Program-made: the position numbers and the translations under genes | Shown: in pieces, positions 1 through 7,221 of the stretch | Numbering within the stretch: the stretch's first letter is position 1 | Layout of the letters: each line of letters starts with the position of its first letter | From: Christensenella sp. UBA5489 | GTDB taxonomy: Bacteria > Bacillota > Clostridia > Christensenellales > UBA1242 | Assembly (NCBI GenBank): GCA_002424095.1 | Contig: DIPL01000003.1 | Span: 78,990-96,440 of the forward strand | Length of the DNA stretch: 17,451 nucleotides | Direction: 5' to 3' | Notes under the pieces: model-generated | Databases searched by the model: none | What the model saw: the letters and a program-made list of their open reading frames with translations, nothing else | What the model was told of the DNA's origin: nothing

Positions 1-61
1 AATTTTTTAACAAAGTTTAATAGAAAAATAAGAAAATTTTACAAATGAATAAAAAATCAAA

Positions 62-90
62 AAAATCGGGCTAAGCCTGACTTTTTTTAT
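62..90. terminator. Bidirectional intrinsic terminator
   Basis: A 6-bp stem (66-71 with 75-80, one G-U pair) closes a 3-base TAA loop. It is followed on the plus strand by C and seven T (82-88), and preceded by an A-run that reads as a T-run on the minus strand. It can therefore stop the minus-strand ABC exporter transcript, whose last gene ends at 219, and also any plus-strand gene arriving from outside the window. The rest of 1-218 is AT-rich with no gene I can support. Confidence 0.65.
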
Positions 91-218
91 TTCAAGTTAT
101 ATTGTTTGTTGTTAGAAAATAAAACTTTGATAAGTTAGGAAAATTTAAAAATTTATAAGGTTAGAGAAAAATAAAGTCTTTTATGAGTTTTAAAATTAAA
201 AAACTGCAATTTTTAAAA

Positions 219-1832
219 TCAATTGAGTTCAGAAAATAAGATTTTGCCTTTTTGTTTTAAAAGATAAGCAAAAATAATTCCAACAAAAATCATCAGAGCA
301 GAATAAATTGTAACATATAAATATATACTCAATGTCGAGAATAAAAACATATACAACAGCACCATAACACCGATTATAATCATACCTAAAAAAGTTGAAA
401 TTAAAACGCTAACTGATTGTTTGACCACTTCGGTTTCGGTTGTAAAATTAAGTTTCGGATACCATAAATTCACCATAAGTGAAATTGTGCTGAGAGTTAT
501 AAGTGTTATAAGTGGAACAACCAAAACGCTTAAAATTGCAAAAATATTTAATTTTACGGCAATCAGCACTGGCAATATAATTAAAAATCCAGCAAACAAA
601 AATGGAGCAACAACGACAATATTTAATAAAATTTTTGAAAAAATAATTTTGCTATAATCAATTGGCAAACTTTTTTTTATATAAATTGCCTTGCTTTCAA
701 GTGAAATTGCTGATGATGTTGTGATACTCAGTCCACACGCCAAACTAAAAGCAATAACAAGTATAACATATAACGACTGCGAGTCGGGACAAATGCTTGC
801 AAAAATTTCTGGAAATTCGAAAAACGCAACAACACCTGCAATCGAGGCAAGGAACAAAAACAACGCACCGAACAATGTATTGAAAACATAAACTGTAATG
901 TTAAAATAATTTTTAATTTCAAGGTTAAGCAAAGAACGAACAATGCTTTTAGGGCGATAATCAATTTTTTTGACTTTGTAAACCGTTTTATTATTCATAA
1001 GTTCTTGATTGATTTTTTTATAAAACAGCGAAAGAACGAAAAGTGTTAGTACAACACTTCCGACACTTACCAGCAAAAACAGCAAAAACCATAAAATGCT
1101 AGTATGCAAAACCGCATTAAACAAAAAAACACTTGTTGGAAATAAAATATAAATCAAATGCGGAATGCTACCAAGGGAAATAAAAATATTTACAAGTTCT
1201 GTGCTTATAAGATAATAAACAACCGTTAATGCGATAAAAAAGACAAACAAAAAAATTAAATTGACAATATTCGCACGGCGGACTTTTGAAGTTATGAAAT
1301 TTATTAAAAATGCAATAATACTACTTAAAATCAATGTGAAAAACGGAAGAAAGAAAAAGCCTATAATTAAAAAAGCCACTGCTCCTGCCGTTATATTACA
1401 ATGTACGAGCCACGTTATGATTGTTGGAATAAAAATCAAGGATTGATAAATATATGAAAATAATAAAATAGTTGAAAATTTGCTTATGACAATTTCATAA
1501 CTTTTTATAGGCAAACTTGTTACTAGATCAAAATCTTTGGCTTTGAAAAAATGTCCTTGAATTTCATAAGTAATAATAAAAAGCAATAAAAAAGACGAAA
1601 AAAGAAAGCCGATTATTAAAATATAATCTTCCATTCCCACCATACGAAGAGGTTCGATTTGTTGAAAGAAAGAAAGCCCTATTGTAAACATTAAATACGC
1701 AAGAATAAGAACTATAACGGCAATGCCAGCAATTTTTTTGCGAACGGTTGGCTTTTTCTTTGAAAAGAAATTCGTATAGTTCGCAAAAGTTTGTTTTGAA
1801 TATATTTTAATTAAATTTAATATATTTTTCAT
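219..1832 (-). CDS. ABC exporter permease, polytopic membrane protein
   Basis: Membrane subunit of an ABC-type exporter, expected to form the transport channel driven by the ATPase encoded just upstream at 1930-2649. The 537-residue protein is dominated by about 12-13 hydrophobic segments spread from about residue 36 to the C-terminus, with short basic loops. A soluble stretch at about 92-112 (including YEIQGHFF and SLPIKSYEIV) resembles the coupling region seen in ABC-2-like permeases that manage a 'SLPI' motif. The start follows an AAAGAGAG ribosome binding site about 5 bases upstream. It lies 97 bases downstream of the ATPase stop, so the two are probably cotranscribed and end at the terminator near position 66. 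The substrate cannot be inferred; related pairs export peptides, antibiotics or lipids. Family placement is by topology and context only, as no diagnostic motif is visible. Confidence 0.8.
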   Translation of the reverse strand: MKNILNLIKIYSKQTFANYTNFFSKKKPTVRKKIAGIAVIVLILAYLMFTIGLSFFQQIEPLRMVGMEDYILIIGFLFSSFLLLFIITYEIQGHFFKAKDFDLVTSLPIKSYEIVISKFSTILLFSYIYQSLIFIPTIITWLVHCNITAGAVAFLIIGFFFLPFFTLILSSIIAFLINFITSKVRRANIVNLIFLFVFFIALTVVYYLISTELVNIFISLGSIPHLIYILFPTSVFLFNAVLHTSILWFLLFLLVSVGSVVLTLFVLSLFYKKINQELMNNKTVYKVKKIDYRPKSIVRSLLNLEIKNYFNITVYVFNTLFGALFLFLASIAGVVAFFEFPEIFASICPDSQSLYVILVIAFSLACGLSITTSSAISLESKAIYIKKSLPIDYSKIIFSKILLNIVVVAPFLFAGFLIILPVLIAVKLNIFAILSVLVVPLITLITLSTISLMVNLWYPKLNFTTETEVVKQSVSVLISTFLGMIIIGVMVLLYMFLFSTLSIYLYVTIYSALMIFVGIIFAYLLKQKGKILFSELN

Positions 1833-1929
1833 AAAAACTCTCTTTAATTCATTTTTTTTGATAACTTTTTCGACTTTAAGATGTTAATTTAAAAATTTTT
1901 TTTCGTTTCTCTTTAAACAAAATTTTTTC

Positions 1930-2649
1930 TTATTTCTCTTCGTTGTCGGCAAGTTCCAAAAACAATTTGACAAGTGATTTATCTCCCTTAACTTCATCAA
2001 TTGTTCCTGTTGTGATGAGTTTGCCTTTATTTATAATTGCAACGTGAGTTGCAAGTTGTTCGGCAACTTCCAGCACGTGAGTTGAATAAAAAACTGCACA
2101 ACCTTCATTGATTTTTTGCTTCAAAATTTCTTTGAAATCGTAACTAGCCTTTGGGTCAAGTCCTGTAAAAGGTTCGTCGAGCAAAAAGAGTTTCGGCTTA
2201 TGTATTAAAGCAGAAACAATTGCAAGTTTTTGTTTCATTCCGTGAGAATATGTTTTTATCGGTTCGTGTAAATTATTTTTAATTTTAAAAAGAGAAGCAT
2301 ATTTTTCAATGCCGTCAATTCGCTCTTCTCGACTTATACCGAAAACATCGGCAATAAAATTGAGAAATTCAATGCCTTTAAGGTGGTCATAAAGGTCGGG
2401 GTTGTCGGGCAGATATGCAATACGGCGTTTTGCTTCAAGCGAATTTGTTGCAACATTGATGCCGTCAACGAAAATTTCGCCATCGTTAAAATTAATAATT
2501 CCGCCAATTGCTTTGAGAGTTGTTGTTTTTCCCGCACCATTCGGTCCAATGAATGCCACAATTTGTCCCGTGTCAATTGTCAAACTTAAATCATCGACTG
2601 CTTTTTTATTTCCGTCATAAGATTTAGAAAAGTTTTTTATTGTCAACAT
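1930..2649 (-). CDS. ABC transporter ATP-binding protein
   Basis: Cytoplasmic ATPase that powers the neighbouring permease. All nucleotide-binding motifs are present in its 239 residues: Walker A GPNGAGKTT (35-43), an ABC signature in the variant form YSHGMKQK (134-141), Walker B LFLLDE (154-159), D-loop GLDP (163-166) and the H-loop histidine 191 in STH. The signature has SHGMKQ where SGGQ is textbook; SxGMKQ is common in ABC-2 drug and bacteriocin exporters and supports that subfamily. The start is preceded by a strong AAAAGGAGAAA site. It is the first gene of a two-gene minus-strand unit, divergent from the secG cluster across a 235-base gap. Function as an ABC-2-type exporter ATPase is secure; the cargo is unknown. 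Confidence 0.95.
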   Translation of the reverse strand: MLTIKNFSKSYDGNKKAVDDLSLTIDTGQIVAFIGPNGAGKTTTLKAIGGIINFNDGEIFVDGINVATNSLEAKRRIAYLPDNPDLYDHLKGIEFLNFIADVFGISREERIDGIEKYASLFKIKNNLHEPIKTYSHGMKQKLAIVSALIHKPKLFLLDEPFTGLDPKASYDFKEILKQKINEGCAVFYSTHVLEVAEQLATHVAIINKGKLITTGTIDEVKGDKSLVKLFLELADNEEK

Positions 2650-2717
2650 TTTTGTTTCTCCTTTTCATTATTCGAGATTTTTATATTAAAAATTTTTATT
2701 GATTTTTTATTTAAGTC

Positions 2718-2746
2718 TTTTCTTTTTGTTGTTTATGGTGTATAAT
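2718..2746 (+). promoter_or_regulatory. Candidate promoter for the secG-side genes
   Basis: A perfect TATAAT -10 box lies at 2741-2746. The -35 region at a 17-base spacing (2718-2723, TTTTCT) is poor. A start near 2753 would give a leader of about 130 bases before the GTG at 2885. It sits in the divergent gap between the ABC exporter and the plus-strand cluster, where a promoter is expected. Confidence 0.4.
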
Positions 2747-2884
2747 TTAGCCAGTTAAAAAGTTGAAATGTAATTCAAAACATAAAACTTAAATTGATTT
2801 TGATAATATTATATGTTTTATAAAGATTATATAATAAAATTAAAAAAAATCAATCGTATAACAAAAATTCAAGGAGAAGTTTTC

Positions 2885-3115
2885 GTGGGATTTATTGAGA
2901 AATTTATCGAAGATATTAGAATTTTCTTAAACACTGAAATTTCAAGAGAAGCGAGAAGTTTGATTGTTGGAGTTCTTTTGATTATCGGCTTGATTTTAAT
3001 GATAAAAGTTGTTAAAATGTTAAACGACTCAAAAACTCGAAAAATGAAAAAATTTTGGACAACTTTCTTTTGTGTTTTGTTCATTTTAGCATCGGCCTTT
3101 GTTGCCACCGCTTAA
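2885..3115 (+). CDS. Small two-helix membrane protein, unknown function
   Basis: A 76-residue protein that I do not recognise. It starts with a short amphipathic, charged N-terminus, followed by two hydrophobic helices at about 25-45 and 58-75, linked by a basic loop (NDSKTRKMKK, about 47-56), which suggests the loop is cytoplasmic. The start chosen is GTG at 2885, seven bases after a perfect AAGGAGA (2871-2877). An ATG at 2813 in the same frame would add 24 residues but has no ribosome binding site and would place the real one inside the gene. It lies 166 bases before secG on the same strand, so a membrane or secretion role is possible, but that is position only. SecG also has two helices, but this protein lacks SecG's conserved serine/glycine-rich loop. 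Confidence 0.7.
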   Translation: MGFIEKFIEDIRIFLNTEISREARSLIVGVLLIIGLILMIKVVKMLNDSKTRKMKKFWTTFFCVLFILASAFVATA

Positions 3116-3281
3116 ATTAATTTAAATAACAAATCAAAAAGTTCAAAAGACTAAAATTAAATTTTTTAAAAAACAAAAAATGAAATCAGGTAGCGAAAAT
3201 AAATTTAAAAATACTTAAAAAGTGTTTATTAAATATAAAGATTAAATAAATTATTAAATCAGTAAAAAAGGGAGATATGAA

Positions 3282-3611
3282 ATGAATACATTAATGATGT
3301 TTGGAGAAACGGCGATTGTAAGCGACTTTGTTGCAACATTTATTCCAATTTTAAGAATTGTTCTTATCGGAATTATTACAATATGTGCCATTATTATAAT
3401 CATCGCAACGCTTTTGCAATCAAGTGCAAATCCAGCAGGCTCATCTGCAATTTCAGGTGGTGCTTCGGAAAGTTATTTTTCTCAAAGCAAAGATAATTCA
3501 CGTGATGGAAAACTTAAAAGAGTAACAATTTGGACTGCCGTTGTCTTAGTTGTTTGCGTTGTTCTTTACTTCACAACAGGCATTTGGCTTGGATTTTCAG
3601 CAGCAATTTAA
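3282..3611 (+). CDS. secG: Preprotein translocase subunit SecG
   Basis: Small membrane subunit that associates with SecYE and improves SecA-driven protein export. The 109 residues hold two transmembrane helices (about 22-44 and 83-105) around a conserved hydrophilic loop. That loop contains LLQSS (44-48), ISGGASES and a run of Lys/Arg (SRDGKLKR), which are hallmarks of SecG. Many SecG proteins have about 75-80 residues; this one carries about 20 extra residues before the first helix. The ATG follows GGGAG (3270-3274) with a 7-base spacing. In many Bacillota secG stands directly before rnr, smpB and ssrA, exactly as here. An 8-bp AT-rich hairpin (3209-3216 with 3220-3227) lies in the upstream gap; its role, if any, is unknown. 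Confidence 0.93.
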   Translation: MNTLMMFGETAIVSDFVATFIPILRIVLIGIITICAIIIIIATLLQSSANPAGSSAISGGASESYFSQSKDNSRDGKLKRVTIWTAVVLVVCVVLYFTTGIWLGFSAAI

Positions 3612-3808
3612 AAAATAGTAAAGCTTAAAAATAGAAATGAATTAATTTCACAGATAAAATTATTAATGCGAAAGTGAAATAAGAAAATAAAAAAATTGAA
3701 TTTTTTTAAAATTCAATAGATAAAATATCCGAAAAGTCTATCGGCTGTTTTTGTATAAGTTTTTAATAAATATAGAAACTTTTCAATAAAAAATTAAAAC
3801 AAGCAGAT

Positions 3809-3837
3809 TTGTTAAAATAAAGAAATTAAAATATAAG
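3809..3837 (+). promoter_or_regulatory. Candidate promoter for rnr
   Basis: TTGTTA (3809-3814) and TATAAG (3832-3837) are separated by exactly 17 bases. They match the -35 consensus at 4 of 6 positions and the -10 consensus at 5 of 6. Transcription would begin near 3844, just before the AAGGA ribosome binding site of rnr. The region is so AT-rich that a chance match is possible. Confidence 0.35.
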
Positions 3838-3857
3838 TAATTTAAAAGAAGGAAATT

Positions 3858-5849
3858 ATGAATGGACAATTTTTTGAAGGCAATTTAGTCGGGAATTCAA
3901 AAGGCTATGGTTTCGTTGGAATAGATGGCTATGACGATGACTTTTTCATTCCGCCAGATAAAATGAACGGAGCACTTGACGGCGACCGTGTTCTTATTTA
4001 TGCAACAAATATTGGCATAAATTCAAACTTTGCAGAAGTTCGAAAAATCATTGAAAAATCGAACAAAACAGTTATAGGAAATTTGGCGTATGGACTTGCT
4101 GGAAATTATGTTATTGGAGATAATCATAGACTTCATAAAGTTGTTTTAATCAGTAATAAAAACTTAAATAAAGCAAATATTGGAGATAAAGTTGTCGTTG
4201 AAATTATAGAACAACCTGACAATCAAAACAGTTTGCAAGGAAAAATTATTGAAGTTCTAGGACCTGCGGCTGAACGCAGTGTGTTAGAAAAAGCAATTAT
4301 AAGGGAAAATAAGTTGCCCGAAGTTTTTCCGCAAAATGTAATTGAGGCGGCGGATAAAATTGCTGATGAAGTGAGTGCGGATGAAGAAAACGGACGTGTT
4401 GACTTAACAAAGCAAACACTTTTCACAATTGATGGTGATGACGCAAAAGATTTAGATGATGCAATTTCAATTGAGAAATTACCTAATGGAAACTTTAAAC
4501 TTGGCGTCCATATTGCAGATGTTGGACATTATGTCAAAAGAGGAAGTGCAATAGATAAAGAAGCATTCAATCGTGGCACAAGTGTTTATTTTCCGGGATA
4601 TGTTATTCCTATGCTACCAACAAAACTTTCAAACGGAATTTGTTCGCTTAGTGAAAATGCAAAGCGGTTGACTTTGTCGTGCGAGATGATAATAAATGAA
4701 AAAGCAGAAGTTGTTGATTATAAAATTTTTGAAAGTGTGATTTGTTCGTGTGGGCGGTTGACATATGATAAAGTTTTCGCCGCGCTTCAAGGAGAACAAA
4801 ATCTCGAAAAAAAATATTTAGATAATCTTCCAAAATTTAAAATTATGGAGGAACTTTGCTTGCTTTTAGAAGATAAAAAATTTCAAGACGGCTGTTTGGA
4901 ACTTGATGTTCCTGAGGCATATTTCAATTTAGACGAAAAAGGGCGACTTGTTGAAGTCGTAAAAAGAGAGCGACATATAGCGCATAGAATAATTGAAAGT
5001 TTTATGATTGTTTGTAATGAAACAATTGCACGTGAATTTTGCATAAAGAAAATTCCTTTCATATACCGTGCACACGAAACGCCACCTCAGGAAAAAATTG
5101 ACACATTACTTTCATTCGTCGGGCATTTAGCGAACAAGCCGACAAAGTTTTCAAATCCTGTTCAACCAAAAGATTATCAAAATGTTTTGACTTTTGCTGA
5201 AAATAAGCCATATAAAGATATTTTAAATAAGGTTGTGTTAATAAGTCTTGCAAAAGCACGTTACAGCGAACAATGTCTTGGACATTTTGGTCTTGCAAGT
5301 ACGTATTATACGCATTTCACTTCACCTATTCGCAGATATTCAGACTTGTCAATTCATCGTATTATAAAAGATTATTTGAATAAAAAAATAGGCAATAAAG
5401 AAATTGAGAAAGACAAAAAAATGCAGGATTTGCGTGAGTTTGTCGAGGATGCCGCAGTTCAGGCAAGCGTTACAGAAAGGAGAGCGGAAACTTCCGAAAG
5501 AATGGTCTGTTCGTTGAAAATGGCTGAATACATGCAAGATTATATTGGAGATGATTTTGAGGGCACAGTTTGCGGAGTTACAAATTTTGGCGTTTTTGTC
5601 GAACTCGAAAATACAATTGAAGGACTTGTAAGAGTCGAAAATTTACCGTACGACCAGTATGTTTATGAAGAAAGAACAATGAGATTAAAAGGCATAAAAA
5701 AATCTTATGGTTTTGGCGATAAAATCAAAATACGTGTTGTTGCGGTTGATTTACAGCGTCGACAAATTGAATTTTGCGAAGCGTCCACAGTTTATATGCC
5801 ACGTCAAAGAATTCCAAAAATGAATAAGAGCAGAAATAAAAGAAAATAA
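3858..5849 (+). CDS. rnr: Ribonuclease R (3'-5' exoribonuclease)
   Basis: Processive 3'-to-5' exoribonuclease that degrades structured RNA and, together with tmRNA-SmpB, removes the defective mRNA of stalled ribosomes. Order of domains: a cold-shock/OB domain at 1-65 (GYGFVGIDGYDDDFFI), a second OB domain at about 70-135, the catalytic RNB domain at about 185-515, an S1 RNA-binding domain at about 555-640, then a short basic tail ending NKSRNKRK. The four metal-binding aspartates appear as D192, D198, D200 and D201 in IDGDDAKDLDDA. The family signature HFTSPIRRYSDL is intact. At 663 residues it is shorter than many RNase R proteins (about 700-800) because the usual N-terminal helix-turn-helix domain is missing. 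The ATG follows AAGGA with a short 4-base spacing. It stands between secG and smpB, the usual order in Bacillota. Confidence 0.96.
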   Translation: MNGQFFEGNLVGNSKGYGFVGIDGYDDDFFIPPDKMNGALDGDRVLIYATNIGINSNFAEVRKIIEKSNKTVIGNLAYGLAGNYVIGDNHRLHKVVLISNKNLNKANIGDKVVVEIIEQPDNQNSLQGKIIEVLGPAAERSVLEKAIIRENKLPEVFPQNVIEAADKIADEVSADEENGRVDLTKQTLFTIDGDDAKDLDDAISIEKLPNGNFKLGVHIADVGHYVKRGSAIDKEAFNRGTSVYFPGYVIPMLPTKLSNGICSLSENAKRLTLSCEMIINEKAEVVDYKIFESVICSCGRLTYDKVFAALQGEQNLEKKYLDNLPKFKIMEELCLLLEDKKFQDGCLELDVPEAYFNLDEKGRLVEVVKRERHIAHRIIESFMIVCNETIAREFCIKKIPFIYRAHETPPQEKIDTLLSFVGHLANKPTKFSNPVQPKDYQNVLTFAENKPYKDILNKVVLISLAKARYSEQCLGHFGLASTYYTHFTSPIRRYSDLSIHRIIKDYLNKKIGNKEIEKDKKMQDLREFVEDAAVQASVTERRAETSERMVCSLKMAEYMQDYIGDDFEGTVCGVTNFGVFVELENTIEGLVRVENLPYDQYVYEERTMRLKGIKKSYGFGDKIKIRVVAVDLQRRQIEFCEASTVYMPRQRIPKMNKSRNKRK

Positions 5850-6076
5850 CGGAATAGAAACTTTCATAAAAATAGGCAGTTATGAAATTATTTTGGAATT
5901 TAATTTTAGATAAATAAATTTTTTAAACGAAAAGAGAGAAAAGCAGTTTAGGAAAATTTTTCACATTAAATAAAACAGTTGAAGGAATTCTTTTAATATG
6001 AAATACAAAAAGGTTCATCAATTAATTTTGCAGAAAAAATGTTTTTAAAATATGTTTTATTAATAAAGAGTTTTTT

Positions 6077-6514
6077 ATGAAAATTATAACAGTAAATAAA
6101 AAAGCACGTTTTAATTATAATATCACCGACACATACGAAGCCGGCATTGTTCTCGTTGGAAGCGAAGTTAAATCAATTCGCCGTGGCGGAATAAGCATAA
6201 ACGAAAGTTTTATTATAATTAAAGATTTGGAAGTTTTCTTAAAAAATGCTTATATCAAGCCGTATGAAATGGCAGGGAATTTTCAACCAGATAGCCGTAG
6301 AACACGGAAACTTCTTTTGAGAAAGGAAGAAATCATAAGAATAAAAAGAAAAATGGATATACAAAAACTTGCACTTGTACCGCTTAAAGTTTATTTCAAA
6401 AAAAATCACGCAAAAATTGAAATTGGACTCGGTAAAGGAAAAAAACTTTATGATAAAAGAGAAACACTAAAAGAGCGAACAATAAAACGAAACTTGGAAA
6501 GAGAAGAATGTTAA
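6077..6514 (+). CDS. smpB: SsrA-binding protein SmpB
   Basis: RNA-binding partner of tmRNA. It delivers charged tmRNA to stalled ribosomes and mimics the anticodon end of tRNA in the decoding site. Conserved segments are visible: N-terminal NKKARFNY, TYEAGIVLVGSEVKSIR (about 19-35), the core DSRRTRKLLL (about 73-82) and the C-terminal GLGKGKKLYDKRETLKER (about 117-134). The protein has 145 residues against about 155-160 for typical homologues. It begins about 8 residues later than the B. subtilis protein, and its C-terminal tail ends EREEC, about five residues early and without the usual aromatic/arginine finish. Its ribosome binding site (AAAGAG, about 6 bases before ATG) is weak compared with neighbours. 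The ssrA gene lies 214 bases downstream, the normal pairing. Confidence 0.96.
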   Translation: MKIITVNKKARFNYNITDTYEAGIVLVGSEVKSIRRGGISINESFIIIKDLEVFLKNAYIKPYEMAGNFQPDSRRTRKLLLRKEEIIRIKRKMDIQKLALVPLKVYFKKNHAKIEIGLGKGKKLYDKRETLKERTIKRNLEREEC

Positions 6515-6574
6515 TAAAAAAGCGAATTCAAAAAAATCAAACAAGATGAATAGAATTAAATAAAAATCAAACAT

Positions 6575-6635
6575 AAAGGAGGAACATAATATAGTAAAAA
6601 TCAGAATTAAAGTATTAAAAACAGGAATTTGATTA
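6575..6635 (+). other. Strong Shine-Dalgarno with no standard start codon
   Basis: AAAGGAGGAA (6575-6584) is the best ribosome binding site in the window, yet no ATG, GTG or TTG sits at the right distance in an open frame. Eight bases after GGAGG, ATA at 6591 opens a short frame (ATA GTA AAA ATC AGA and onward) of 14 codons that ends at a TGA. It may be a gene remnant, a leader peptide with an unusual start, or chance. No product is claimed. Confidence 0.2.
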
Positions 6636-6657
6636 TAATCTAAACAATTCGCACATA

Positions 6658-6686
6658 TTGACAAACTTAATAATCTATAGTATAAT
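6658..6686 (+). promoter_or_regulatory. Consensus sigma-A promoter for ssrA
   Basis: TTGACA (6658-6663) and TATAAT (6681-6686) are both perfect, with the optimal 17-base spacer. A start near 6693 gives a leader of about 36 bases before mature tmRNA at 6729, which RNase P would remove. Strong, separate transcription suits an abundant stable RNA. The -10 box lies in a 15-base near-palindrome (6677-6691, ATAGTAT-A-ATACTAT). Confidence 0.88.
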
Positions 6687-6728
6687 ACTATCAGTAGATA
6701 CCTAGCAATAATGCCGAAAAACTTTTTC

Positions 6729-7091
6729 GGGGGCGTCAGGATATCGACGGGAAATAATGGGATTTGTGTAAAGCATATGGTAAACTCCGATGCTACCTAA
6801 AAAATTCGGAAAAAATTAAACGCAGATAATGACGTTAGACCTTTGGCCGTAGCAGTTTAAACGGCTTGTCTTAAATAAGTTTGCACGAGACTTTTTTAAG
6901 GCATCAAATTTTCGTGAAAGTACGCTTTGAATTTGGTTTTTGGCAAAGCGGAAAAACTAAAAACCCGCCAATTTTGAATGTTTGTTTATGAGCAATCTTT
7001 TGAGGCGTAAAACAAAATTCATAAACTAAATATGTAGAAAAGCAAATCTGATTTTTTTCGGACGCGGGTTCAATTCCCGCCGCTTCCACCA
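6729..7091 (+). ncRNA. ssrA: Transfer-messenger RNA (tmRNA)
   Basis: Acts as both tRNA and mRNA to rescue stalled ribosomes and tag their products for proteolysis. The 5' GGGGGCG (6729-6735) pairs with CGCTTCC (7081-7087) in a 7-bp acceptor stem with two G-U pairs, followed by A and the encoded CCA (7089-7091). The T arm is GCGGG (7064-7068) with CCCGC (7076-7080) around TTCAATT. The conserved ATCGACGGG lies near the 5' end. Pseudoknot 1 fits AGCAT (6772-6776) with ATGCT (6790-6794), and the loop TCCG (6786-6789) with CGGA (6807-6810). The tag frame runs 6822-6860, and its stop lies in the loop of a hairpin GCCGT (6846-6850) with ACGGC (6861-6865). The length of 363 bases is normal. No G-U pair at the third acceptor position, G3-U, was checked beyond the stem fit: the third and fourth pairs are G-U, consistent with alanyl-tRNA synthetase recognition. 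Confidence 0.97.
6822..6860 (+). other. tmRNA tag reading frame
   Basis: The resume codon is GCA at 6822, preceded by the TAAAC commonly found before the tag in related tmRNAs. The encoded tag is ADNDVRPLAVAV, ending at TAA (6858-6860). Known tags mostly end in Ala-Ala (ALAA, VAA). Here the final codon is GTT (Val) where a GCT (Ala) would give the ordinary ending LAVAA, a single C-to-T difference. The frame assignment is strong because the stop falls in the expected hairpin loop. Confidence 0.85.
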
Positions 7092-7109
7092 AATAACCAA
7101 AATACTTGT

Positions 7110-7136
7110 AGATTGGAAAATTTAAAATCTTTTTTA
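7110..7136 (+). terminator. Possible weak terminator after ssrA
   Basis: AGATT (7110-7114) can pair with AATCT (7126-7130), followed by six T (7130-7135 region). The stem has only 5 bp and is mostly A-T, so it would be a weak terminator. Its position 20 bases after the mature tmRNA end is the main support. Confidence 0.3.
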
Positions 7137-7221
7137 ATTAAATGTTATATTTTTTTATATTTTAAAATTGGTTTTAATAAAAAGTGGAAATTTGGATATT
7201 TTAATTTAAAGGAGATTTAAA

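Noticed and set aside
421..1446. Plus-strand frames opposite the permease and AddA/AddB shadows
   Set aside because: They overlap well-supported genes, lack ribosome binding sites and have no recognisable protein features.
3646..3680. Inverted repeat TTTCAC/GTGAAA after secG
   Set aside because: The loop is over 20 bases and no T-run follows, so it is neither a convincing terminator nor a known regulatory RNA.
5998..6048. 16-codon frame (MKYKKVHQ...) before smpB
   Set aside because: GAAGGA lies 11 bases upstream, which is too far for confidence, and such short frames arise often by chance. No attenuator structure follows.
6904..7092. Minus-strand frame of 62 codons beginning MVEAAGIEPAS
   Set aside because: It is the antisense of the tmRNA T arm and acceptor stem. 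VEAAGIEPAS-like starts are a known false-gene artefact over tRNA and tmRNA 3' ends.
7092..7221. Mobile element integrated at the ssrA 3' end
   Set aside because: No integrase gene and no second copy of the tmRNA 3' sequence were found in the window.
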